NCBI GenBank assembly: GCA_949710005.1
Contig: OX453284.1
Coordinates: forward strand, 5,424,235-5,488,234
DNA length: 64,000 nt
Origin: Ricordea florida
Taxonomy: Eukaryota; Cnidaria; Anthozoa; Corallimorpharia; Ricordeidae
Reading direction: 5' to 3'
The notes below the pieces were generated by a model. The model had not been told where the DNA came from. It made no database searches and worked only from the letters and a program-made list of their open reading frames with translations. This document shows positions 25,871 through 37,000 of the stretch, one piece after another. A program made the translations under genes and the position numbers. The stretch's first letter is position 1, and each line of letters opens with the position of its first letter.

Positions 25871-27136
25871 TTCACAATACGTATTTACATATGTAGATAT
25901 AAAATATAAACAGCCAGCAATGCAAACCATAAATAACATTACAAGTAAAGCTAATAATACCTGAAACGAGAATGTTCAAAAGAAATCTAAACCATGTACA
26001 AAATAGTAGCTCGGTCAAGAAAAATATTTTCAATGTAGAGTTAAACAAAGCGATAGAAAGATTAGCGTTTTTGATGTCAATATCACTGCAAGTGTTGAAA
26101 AATCAGTTCATTCCATCGCCATATACTTTTTTAAAACTTGATCGCCCGTTAAATTTCGCGTTTGGGAAAATACCCATCATCGGAGAAAACAATTGATAAA
26201 TGTAAACCGCCAGTTATGGGGAATACCCTTCTTCTAAGAAAATAACCTAAAAACGTGCACAGTGTGTCCCCCACCCAAAAGGGAAACTCCCACAGAATAT
26301 TATAGCTAATATTCAATGTGTTGGCTAACACGTTTTAAGTGATTTTGGTCTCGTGCATTTCATAAGGACCCGAAATAAACAAAAATGAAGTCTGAGCTCA
26401 CTTTCTTCATGATTTTTTGAGAGCTGTTCAAGGATAGCGTGACCTTGGAAACGTTCACTCTTAGGTTGCGTTCGATTGACCCTATTCCGGAATAAGAATT
26501 CATTCCGGATTATTCCAGAATAGCCATTTTGTCCGCACGTCAATGAAACGATTATTCCGTTTCTGGAATGATGGCCCGCGATATAACGATGAGACAGCGG
26601 CTATCCGTAGGAAAATACAAATTGTTGCAGAATTTGCAACAAACATGGCCGAAACATTAGATGTTGTTGTTTTCTGTATTTTGGCAGCTGTGGTAGAATT
26701 TTTTGTTGACTAGCTTCTGTACCGCTTGCAGCCGCCATTTTTGTTCAGTTGCTGTGCAGATGTTGCGAAGTGAAGAGGATGTGACGTCATTATTCCGGAT
26801 TATTCCAAACATTCTGCTACCTGAAGCAGAATGCTTGGAATACATTCTGCGTATTCCGGAATCGGAATAGTGACTCAATCGAACGGACATTCTATTTTAT
26901 TCTGTTTATTCCCATTCCGGAATAGGGTCAATCGAACGCAACCTTAGCTATGTGCAAGATCGGCAGATAGCGTGACTGTGACGATTTTTAACCATGACGG
27001 AATTGATATCAATTTCATCTACTTCCGGTCTCGCATTCTGGGAAATTCCCGTAGTCTTAAAAAATGTTTGTAGTTCATTTCTGCTACTATTCTTATTGAG
27101 TGGTGCGTCAGTGAAAACGATTGAAAGAAATCTGAA
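25871..27136. other. Intergenic region between TAF6L and the peptidase gene
   Basis: Holds the MITE at 26464-26943 and otherwise AT-rich sequence without a supported frame. The segment from about 27020 up to the peptidase ATG at 27137 is a likely promoter / 5' UTR and has a diverged copy at 62290-62415. Confidence 0.5.
26464..26943. mobile_element. 480-bp MITE with TTA duplication
   Basis: Ends are inverted copies beginning GGTTGCGTTCGATTGACCC and continuing into CTATTCCGGAAT (about 31 matching bases), flanked by TTA at 26461-26463 and 26944-26946. The interior is rich in ATTCCGGA words in both directions. The TTA duplication suggests a PIF/Harbinger relationship. No coding frame. Confidence 0.75.
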
Positions 27137-30100
27137 ATGTCGGGCGATACATCTTCACGTACAGGTACGTATTCTTTTCGATTTTTTCACTGCAATGTCG
27201 GAAAAGGCAAAGCAAGTTTTTACGTCTCATTGGATTCGGCGCTGTGACCAAAACAAACTCGAGCTTCGCACATCGTGAAATCTCGCGCTTCGACTGACGC
27301 GAGGCAAGCGTACAGTACTATGCTTAACCTACAAGCAACACCTCGAGTTCGCACGTTCTGTGAAATGCTCGGTAAGGTCTTGCACATTTACAAGGAAGAC
27401 AGCAATAGCCGAGGGGTCTAAACATATTTACAGTTCTAAGTGAAGGGGTGGCGAATGGTAAATGCGAGACGGCGAGACTAGCGTTATTCACTGCGATCCC
27501 GAGACATTTTGACTTTTTAGGTTGCGAGACCAAGACTTCAAAGTGTTTTGAGTGCGAGAAACTCTTTCTTAGAAAAATTGAGAGATTTCCGCACAGGTCC
27601 CTACTTCATTCCAAATCGAGGCCGAGGTTGTTTACCATTTACCACAAATTCCCGGAAATTTCGGTTCAGAATTTTCGTTCGGAAAGAACGGTACGTGTCG
27701 TTTATCATTTGCCCCCAAATTTCCGGATTGTCGCGACGCGCTGGACTGGATTCATATTTCTTGTTGTTGTTGAAGCGATTGCGCTGGGAGAGGCCTGAAA
27801 CTAGTACGAAACTCGAGGAACTTGTAAATGGTAAACGAATTTCCATTCGGAACTCCTCTGGCGTTCCAACCGGGGAAACGGGACTACCTTTTCAGAATTT
27901 CCGTTTGTCCCGGGAATTTTCCAGTGGGACGAACCGAAAAAACGTTTACCATTTACATCCCAACCGGAATGGTAAACAACCCGAGAGACCCGTGAAATTC
28001 GACTAAAATTTTGTGAGTTTTTGCAGGACCATTCGCGGTTGCCAGTCGTTTCGTATCCATGGATCTCTCGTACCCAGGTTCAGACGTTTCGTACCCAACA
28101 CTAGGGACTCCTCCGGGAAAACCCAAATCTCATAATGCGCATGTCTGCCGGAAAATATCTTGCCGTTGCCGTCACGTCGGAACGTGAATAAAGGCAATCT
28201 CCGGTTGTGTGAAAACGTGAGTACTAAAATCCTATTTTCTTTGCTATTTTGTCGTACGTAATGACATTTAAGCAATGAGTGACTACTAAAAAGTCTAAAT
28301 ATACTTTATAATCATTTTTTATCAGAAAAGTTTGTCCCCTTGGTAAAGGGGAAAGCGCAACTGAAGACCAAAGCAAAGCAAATTAAGCTCTTTGTTTGAA
28401 AATGAAATTACCCGTAGAGAATTTTTCTCGTTTGTTTGGCCTAGCTACATAACTGAAGTTATATGAAGTAAGCAGTCATTAATTGATTAAAATGATTTTA
28501 CATAAAAGCCAGAACCTTTCTGTAGTCTTTTCTGTCGCTGTCTAGACCAAGTTCCAAGGTGATAACAGCGTCGCTTGGCCCATTTTATTTTCAGTTAATG
28601 TGCAATCGTAGGAATTCAATACACTGAAGCGTCTTTGAAAAATTTCTGATCTAACTTTATAATATGTGCTACGAATACATGTTACATTTGACAACGGACC
28701 TGATCTAAAAATATAACTTCGATAATTCTCACGTGAGAACTCGTGTTGTTGTTGTTTGTAAACTTTATATTTCGCTGTTATTTATTTCGTGTATGTGTAG
28801 ATGTGATTGAAATAAGGACCGAAAGAATTCTCTGTTCTCTAAAATGGAATTCGGAAACACATTCATCATCCTCAAGAACATCGAAATCAAAATACTTGAA
28901 TGAATTGTATGGTAAATCCAAATTTTCCGAACTGTTTGGGTCGTACAGCAAGAGAATATCGTCATCGCTAATCAAAAGCTGGTTTCTTGCCGATTTAAGC
29001 GAAAAACAAGACAGACAAACTTAACTGGTTAACTGGCGTGCCATGACTGCCGTCCCAGTTTCGCGGTAGCGTGCTTAACTGCTTTAAAGCTCGCCCCACG
29101 ACCGCGTTCTCTCCCCAGTCTTTTCGCTGTTCCGACGTCGCCGTTCCCGTTCCGGTTCTCGTTGCTTAAAGTCCCTACTCTTTCGATTCGTACCCGCGAA
29201 AAATTGACAAAATGTTTAAAACAAACATTCATATCATTTATCCTAGTAATCGCAAAAAAGCTAATTTTTAATCACAGATACATTGAAAAGTTATCTTTTA
29301 GTTAATACTCTTGAGAACTCGTGACCAAGTTGACCTATCCTAACATATTTTACCAGGTGATGGGCTCCTGATTTTACCTACTGCCACGCAACGCCTACGA
29401 CCCGGGGGGTACTCCCTTATATGGGCTATATGGGTATGTGCGGCCTCAAAGGGTATGGTTTATCAGCCGTTTTGGTCATAAATAGGGTATCGATTTTAGC
29501 CATTTTGCCGCCATTTTAGTAATAAATGGGTGTCGATTTTTGCACTCGCGTTATAGTGTGGAATTCTGAGCTCGAAATTTTGCACATGCAGTCTTGTAAC
29601 CTATGAAGCAGATAAACACTGACTTTAACATTGTAAATAATTATGAAACAGGTTATTTATTTAAGGTTCAGGTCATAAATAGGGTAGGGAAATCGCAGAT
29701 TTTGGTCATAAATAGGGTAAGGGTTTTAAGAAGCGGGCCGCACACCCCCACCCAATTTTTATGGTAGTACCCCCCCTCCCCCCAGGGGGGGCCTACGCCT
29801 AAACATACGTATTCTACTTAGTAAAAAAGCTTATTTCTAAATCATAGTAACGTTAAAAAGTTATCTTACTCTTGAACAATCATAACCTAGTTGCCCTAGC
29901 TGACCTTAATGTTTATGTTTGTTTTAAACATTTTGTGTCATAATTTGTTGGGTGAGAGTAGACCAGAGGGTTGGGTACGAACCTGATCGAAAGTGGGTAC
30001 GAAACGTTTGAGCCTGGGTACGAAAGATCCATGGAGACGAAACGACTGGATACCCCATTCGCCACCTAAGTGAGGAACACAAAGCACGTTGTCAAGGGTT

Positions 30101-30983
30101 TGCCAAAAATAAAAACACTTGTCTACGGACCTATGGAATGGAACGCCAGAATACTCTTTCCTTTGAATTTCAAATCGGATAATACAAGATGCTTCCTTGA
30201 TTAAAAGAGTTTGCACCTGATACCACTTACAAAATATACATTCATATATCAGTAAAAAATATTCAGATGTTTTAATACTTTGCTCAAGACCGGCATCTAC
30301 TAACTATGCCTGCATGTGAACCGCACTTAATTATGGTACTTATGTCAGATTTTGCATGACCTTCAGGAAATCGAGCGAGCCAAGATGAAACTGATGCAAT
30401 AATAAGGTGAGCAATTAAAGTAACTAAGATGTCATCTCAAGTTAATAGTGAAAGGGCCCAGCTTAAGGACCCTTCAATAGGACAGTGAGTGAGTACGTAC
30501 ATGAGTGGTGACAGTGAATCAAGAAAATTTCTTTGTCCAATTTAGTTGTCGCTGTGGTCTACATGTCCTATTAAATGTGGAATGTACATTCCATTTTATT
30601 CAGTTTCCTTTATTACAAGTAGAAAGAGAGAACATTGTAGGGGATGTAGTTCCTGATGTCATGGTCTGGCCTTTGGGTTGGTGCTTCACATTGGGATAAC
30701 CTATTATTATTATTGTCTCTATTATCACAGTCTTTGCTGGAGTTCTTTTTGTGCATCAGCCAGGCGCAAGCCAAGCACCTAGAGCGTCAGTCACTCAAGT
30801 CAATCATTCTGTTCATACACTGACCACCTTTCTAAGGATTCGTGCAGATCCCAGCATGCAGATCTTTTGAATCTCTGTCATAGTAGCTCTCTCTGATACT
30901 TTCTTGATGTTTTCTACCATACCCTTCTTCACTGTACCAAGCGCACCAACAACCATTACTATTATTATTATTATTATTATTAC

Positions 30984-31032
<49 letters not shown>

Positions 31033-32902
31033 TACAACCTCATTGCACCTTTCCCCAAGAAAAATAAGTATGATATATGTATGACAATTATGATATAGCT
31101 GAAGGGGCTTGGAGTAATATAAACTTCCTCATTTGTCTAACGACAAAGTCACTTTGATATTGATTGCAATGTTTCAACTGTTTACTGCTGCCCTTCTTTA
31201 GGTGATTGAGTCCACTTATTACGGCTCACCATTATGTAGCCTGGAAAAAAAAACAAGCAAGTGGTTGAAATATCACACTGCATATCAAAGTGACTATGTC
31301 ATGAGGCAAATGCATAGTTTATATCACCTTTACAACCCCATTATATATAAGAACCTACTTCATAAACAGTTAGATTTATGAGTATTTTTGGGTATGTTTG
31401 ATTGTACTTTGTTATATGGCTACAATAGTATGCACGCTCTGATTGGCTGCTGAGTGGGAAAGATTTTCTTGTAATGACTGGGCATTATGAAAATTTGACG
31501 TGTATTTTGGTTCAGTGAACATGACCTCGAATGACCTCTTGCGCATGCAAGCATATATTGAAAAACCCTTCCATTTTTCTTTTTCCAGTGCTAAAAAGGC
31601 CATATAATAAATAACTTATTAACCTCATCTGTTCGGTCATTACAAAGAAATCTCAGACCTCAGCCTTAACTGTACTGACCTCCCTCGGTCCGAGATTTCC
31701 CTGTAATGACCTCACTCTCGGCTAATAAGTAGTATTTACCTCAGTAAGAAGTGGTGTCAGTCACAATATTAACAATGAGAATAACAACAATAAGGAATAG
31801 AAGAAGAAATAAAAGGCAAATAATCATCATCACAATACCAGAATAACAATAATGATGATACCTAATCTAGTTGTGATTGACAAAAATCAATGTTGTCCAT
31901 TCTCTTGCCTACAACACATCCTACAGGCACGAAAGAACTAGATGGCGGTATGAAGAGGCACACACCGACCTCATGAAAGAACTATATAATCTGGTCAGGC
32001 CAGAAAACGAAGAAACAGAAGAAGAGGCTGAATTCAGTGGAGAGCTGCAGAACACATTATTCCTCTATCACGGTTTTGAAATCTGCAGGTTTGTTGGAAA
32101 GATAATATTACAAAGAGGAAATACTGTCTATGGGACAGGTGTAATGGTCTCCAAACGTCTGATGCTTACAAGTTTGCACACATTCAGAGATGGTAAAAAG
32201 GGTGTGGTGCGATTTGGAGAAATCGAATGCATAAACTCAAGTTTCCAGCCCACAGTTGCAACCTTTGATTTGGAACCAGAGACACTTTTCTTCTCTGATC
32301 ATTTTCTTGATGTGGCAATCATAGCAGTGGCTGAGCATTCAAGAGAGGGGCATTCTCTTGAAAATATTGGTTTCTGTAAAGACATAAACTGGGATGTGAA
32401 AGCAGGAGAGCATATTAACATCATTCAGTATCCAAAAGGCGGGTACCAGAAGATGACTCTACGACAGAACCAGGTCCTACATCAGGATGATACATACGTC
32501 AAGTTCCCTGAAAAACGTTTCAAGGAACACATCCACCAAGATATCGCAAGAAGGCAGTACCACTGTATGCTGGTAAGAAGGTTTTGGAAAAGACCAAAAT
32601 ACATCTACAATGTGCCAGTGTTCCAGCACACTGGAGACACAGATCACGGGTCTTCTGGTAGTCCATGTTTCGATGATTCATGGAACTTGGTTGGTACTCA
32701 CCATGCAGCCATTCAAATCACTGAAGGAAGAAAACATCCAATGAGAAAGACTTTCATTGCAAATGAAGGAGTTAAAATTGATGTCATAATTAAAAGCTGG
32801 GAGCAAGGAAAGCAAAGTGCAAATTACGATCCTGAAAAACATGGTAAACTCTTTGGTCGGAACCTAGAAACACTGGTACCTGATGACTTATCTGAGATAT
32901 GA
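27137..32902 (+). CDS. Trypsin-like (PA clan) serine peptidase, FAM111/V8-like, 3 coding exons
   Basis: Exons 27137-27164, 30367-30406 and 31927-32902 join in phase through GTACGT, GTGAGC and CTACAG splice sites to give 347 residues. The two short exons encode a polar start (MSGDTSSRTG) followed by a charged, probably helical segment. The peptidase part begins near residue 80. His107 in LTSLHTF, Asp151 in FLDVAII and Ser266 in GSSGSPCF form a complete catalytic triad; TDHGSSGSP replaces the GDSGGP of secreted trypsins. There is no signal peptide and few cysteines, so an intracellular enzyme is inferred. Layout resembles FAM111-type and bacterial V8/HtrA-type peptidases. The substrate is unknown. 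Exon 3 is solid; exons 1 and 2 rest on splice sites and phase only. A poly(A) signal AATAAA lies at 33286-33291. Confidence 0.75.
28778..28975 (-). pseudogene. N-terminal fragment of a Harbinger-type transposase-like protein
   Basis: An acidic frame on the strand opposite the peptidase gene, inside its first intron. The pattern DVLEDDECVSEFHF, then hydrophobics at three-to-four spacing, resembles the D-[DE]-EC-x-x-EFRF...I...L start of cnidarian HARBI1-like nuclease proteins. The frame lacks an ATG, and no catalytic DDE exon was found nearby. Possible remnant; family assignment is from memory of the motif only. Confidence 0.3.
29399..29795. repeat. MITE-like repeat with GGGGGGTACTCCC ends
   Basis: Left CCGGGGGGTACTCCCTTATA and right GGTAGTACCCCCC are inverted. 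The interior repeats GGTCATAAATAGGGTA three times. A related fragment (GGGGGACTTCCATGTATTCT, AAAGATACC words) lies at about 34650-35105. Peptidase gene intron 1. Confidence 0.6.
30955..31030. repeat. (ATT)n microsatellite
   Basis: Nearly uninterrupted ATT triplets in intron 2 of the peptidase gene. The poly-isoleucine open frame across it is an artefact. Confidence 0.95.
31413..31735. repeat. Dispersed repeat shared with 20685-21060, copy 2
   Basis: Same ordered words as copy 1 (GCTCTGATTGGCTGCTGAG; TTTTCTTGTAATGAC; AGTGCTAAAAAGGCCATA; GGCTAATAAGTAGTAT). Ends about 190 bases upstream of the last peptidase exon. Confidence 0.7.
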
Positions 32903-33284
32903 GAACTTATTTCTGTGTTCTATGCAATGTTATCTGTTCACTTTCAATGCCTTTACAAACATCCTTTTACTCCAACAGTAGCGAGGATAAACCAGACAAG
33001 ACTATGAAGATCTAATATATAGAATATGATGAGCACAGTTACATGAGTAATGCTTCCAGTTTGTTATTCTCACTTCCAATTATTTTCATCTTGGATAGGA
33101 GGGGGGGGAGGGTCATGAGTCTTGCATTAATCCATTCCAGGAAGTAGGTGGACCACAACTTTTTTTGCAAAAAAATCTACATATACCCGGCCCACCCCCC
33201 CTTCCCCTGATAAAAAAGTACCTTCCCTAACTGCACTATTGATTTAATTTTCCTTAACCTTTTTTGACATCTGAAAACATTTCT

Positions 33285-33530
33285 TAATAAAACATAACTT
33301 TTTGGTCTCTGTACAATAATACAAGGTAAATAGTTTACCTCTTACAAACTGACTTTCAGGTCCTTACTGTAACTCATATTTTCATTTTTTTCCCATTTTG
33401 ATTATGGCTGAGACCTGAAGAACAAGGGCCATAATTCCACTGTGGTTACATAAACCCATTTCATAAATCCATAGTTTCCAGGTTCCATAACTTACAGAAA
33501 GAAATACAGACACAGAGTTTGTAAGATATT
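33285..33530. repeat. Diverged relative of the palindromic GGTCCGTACTGTA MITE
   Basis: Carries CAGGTCCTTACTGTAACTCA, a GATTATGG...CCATAATT inverted pair and TCCATAACTTACAGAAAG. It lies between the peptidase stop and the FIBP 3' end and would form part of the peptidase 3' UTR. Confidence 0.45.
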
Positions 33531-33978
33531 TTTTTATTACACAGCACATGTATGCAAAAGTTCTTGAAAGAGTAGAAATTGCAACACACCTGTTAATCCT
33601 GATACATTCTGATGATGCACTTCTGAAGGACGGACATGTATCGAATGTACACAGGGATTAATCTTTCCAAATTGTTTCTGTATCAAACAATAACAATGAC
33701 TCACAAGAAAGTAAGAGTTACCATAAAAATCAGAAAAGTAACATTTAAACTGCATTCAGGATTTCAAGGTTGCACAGGAAATGGAGTAACCTTTGTGAAA
33801 GATCCAATATTCTGGGACTGGCTTAGGGGATTTGACCACTAAAGATCATTTCCAGTACCTGTAGATCTTACTGTTTTGAAGTCTACATTACTATCGAGTT
33901 ATTGCATGTTTGTTATGATTATTTAAAAGATAGGCACAAACTCTGGTGTAGGACACAAATAAGTTGGAATAGAATACT

Positions 33979-33984
33979 TTTATT
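33979..33984 (-). other. Candidate FIBP poly(A) signal
   Basis: AATAAA on the minus strand, about 100 bases past the FIBP stop codon, the nearest canonical signal. Confidence 0.5.
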
Positions 33985-34081
33985 AATCCATCTCAGTAAG
34001 GAATCATAAATGTAGGGCTCAATAAATTCAGGCTGCATATAATAGTGTGTTAGCTTTTTACTGCAACATTATCTATGAGTA

Positions 34082-37000
34082 TCATACTTTCCATGCCATA
34101 TCCTCAATCACATCCAGCTCCTCTAAAATGCTCTGATTAACCCAAATACTGTTGTTATTAAACTGTAGTTTGCTATTAAAAAAGGAATTACAAAAAAATA
34201 ATTGTTAATTATTTTAAGTTATTATTATTACCCCATGACATCTACCTGTGCAGTGAGTCCAGTTTGCTGCTTGTTTCCAAAAGGGAGCCAAAAAAAATAT
34301 CAACTTCTTTTGAGTCCCACTCTAGCTGCTTACAAGGCTCAATGAACTGTTGAAGGTTAAATTTTGATCATGACTGATAATACTCTGGGCTCTTTCATGC
34401 CTTCAGACAATGGTGTTATAAATGCATGTTGAAGTCAAAAACAAGTGATGTGAAACCTAAAGCTTCAGTAACTAACACAAATCACGGTCTTACTAATTCT
34501 CAATATCACCCATGCTTAACCTCATTCAATAATTGGTATAACTTCTGTGTAGGGTCCATTACTCATTGATAATTTATTGTACATTCATAGGTTGGATTGA
34601 ACTTTACACAGAATACCACCTTCAATTTTATACCTGTAGTTACAGGCCGGGGGGGGGGGGACTTCCATGTATTCTAGGGCAGTGATGATCATCACAAATT
34701 TTCAATAATACCCCTAAAAGATACCAAAGTCTTACGAAGGTGGGCGTGGCAACATAAGATTTTTAGCCCAAAAAGATACCAGATAAAAATGCACAAATTT
34801 ATCATTTTAAGCATTTTCAATAGTTACAGAGATGCCAACTTCAAACACCTTCTGCTTGAAAAGTTAAGGAAAGCATTGTTATAATTCTCAGATTTATTAA
34901 TAATTATCAAGAACAATAGCAAATGAAACAAAAAGATTATCACGATGTATATGCTGGTAAGATATGAAAAAGTGATTTGCATTAATACATGCAAGATACC
35001 CTAAAAGATACCAGCTTAGACTTTGGTGGCCCAAAAACCTTTTAGACACCCTAAAAGATACCAGATCCCTGATTTTGACCTCTGAAAGATACAAAAATCA
35101 TCCCTGCTGGATGCCAACTGGAGTCCATGTACATGTACATTGTATAAAGTAATATGTTTTTGTGTTAACAAAGCACAGCGGGAGTACTACTGAATCAACT
35201 GTAGGATTTATGATTGTACATGGTTTGAACCAGGGAGTCTCTGTACTAGTTGTTTGTGAAGTTCAATTGTTCAGGTGTAAGAAGTTCTCAAAAGGACTGT
35301 TGTTGATGATGGTGACTGACATTTCAGCAACAGATTGAGATAATCAAACAAGTTGACAAAGTAAGTTGTACCACCATAAGACGCGCGAGGGCACATTTTC
35401 GTATTAGGCCGCCATCTTGGATTTAGTAACTGTGGAGGATTTGGGCAAGGAAATATTTGCCGAAAAAAAGGCAATGGTGGAGTGCAACACCCCCTCCCCC
35501 CCCCCCCCCCCTCACTGCAACCTGCCTCTACACCAAACCTCTACCGGTCAAGCAGCCAATTACAATCCAAGACAGCGGCATCAAAAACCTGGTTTATCTA
35601 ACGCTCTGCTCCAAAATAACACCTACAATGCAGGCTAGTGCTGACATTTCGAACACAAGCCCTTTATCAGACCAATTCGCATTTGCTCTGACTTAGGGTT
35701 AACACTTGAAATGACAGCACCTCCCTTTTCACTTTACAATAATATGACTTACTTTATCGACTTGTTTGATTATCCCTATTTCCTGTGTTTCAATTCCCCA
35801 CCAACAGAGCACCAGTTTCTTAAGAAAAAACCCACAATACTTGACATTTCAACAACCTGAGCGGATGTCACCATGATAGAGTCAAGTGATTTACATGTTA
35901 CATCATATCATGTGGTTGGGCTCTTTTTCATAGTAAAAATTGAATTAAAGGTTTAAAGTGATGACTTTTAAACATTGCTGAAACTTTACAATATACCAAC
36001 CTTCTCAACAAAGTCACTGAATATATCTTTCATTTCTTTACTATGAATCAGGCCAGCAGCAATATTCAACAAAACACGTGATAAATTCTAGAAATAATGA
36101 ACATAACATCAATTATATATACATGTTTGTCAGCAAGATTAATTGCAGTTAATTCTCAGAAAAAGTGTACTCAAAGTTGTTCAGCTCAGGTCAACCATTG
36201 CAGATTGAAACTATTAAACACCAAAATAACAACTATACCAGTTATCTTATATTATCACATGATGCATATATATGCCTGTGCATGCTTCTACTGAAAAACA
36301 TTGTGTGTGGATCCAGGAGATGCATCCAGTGCAAACTGGGTAAAAGAGAAGAAAATAGGTGGCCATATGATCAAATGCTTATTGGCTGGGTTAGGTCAGG
36401 CCAGACAGGAAAATATTAATTTTGTCTCTCAATCATAAAGTGCTGATTTTGCCCATTGTGCTCAGTCTTTATGCCATGACCTCAAACCAACTATTTGTTC
36501 ATCCAGCCCTTCCACTCAGTCAGTAAACTTGAACAATTAACATTCATCCTTTCTCTCGTGGATGAAAGTATACTTGCCTTAAAGTTGGAATCAACAGACT
36601 TTGTTAACTTCTTGGTAAACCTCTTGGCAATATCATTGCAAACAAGACTAAAAAAAATTGAGCATGGACAGTGTTCCATTGGTAACTGACATAGAAGTGG
36701 GCCTGGTTATAGGATTAAATATTTGGGTTAGAAGGTTATATTGGTCTATATGCTGTGGTTCAATTTTATCCTTGGTTCAAAGTTGGTTTTCTTATATTTT
36801 GGTACATACATACATTACTTTATTTACCCTCAGATCTCAGAGTAGCTTATGCAGCTAATATCTCTGAGCATTTAACCATGGTTATGGTAATTTGATGATA
36901 ATGACTTTGAAACAAAGGGAAATAAAATTTGAACCAAAGATAATATTGAACCACAACATATACACTGTGCATAAACTGAAGCTCCCACTAAGAACAGATT

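Noticed and set aside
31877-31926. Peptidase gene starting at TTG 31877
   Set aside because: A stop codon lies directly upstream, TTG is not an animal start, and a good acceptor at 31926 joins in phase to an upstream exon.
31927-32902. Bacterial contamination or recent bacterial gene transfer for the peptidase
   Set aside because: In-phase spliced upstream exons, flanking host repeats and host-like base composition show a resident gene; an ancient transfer cannot be excluded.
33636-33842. Small plus-strand frame between the peptidase and FIBP genes
   Set aside because: Non-ATG start, no family match, and it overlaps the convergent 3' regions.
35417-35696. Proline-rich frames
   Set aside because: They run across a poly-C tract with no start context or splice support.
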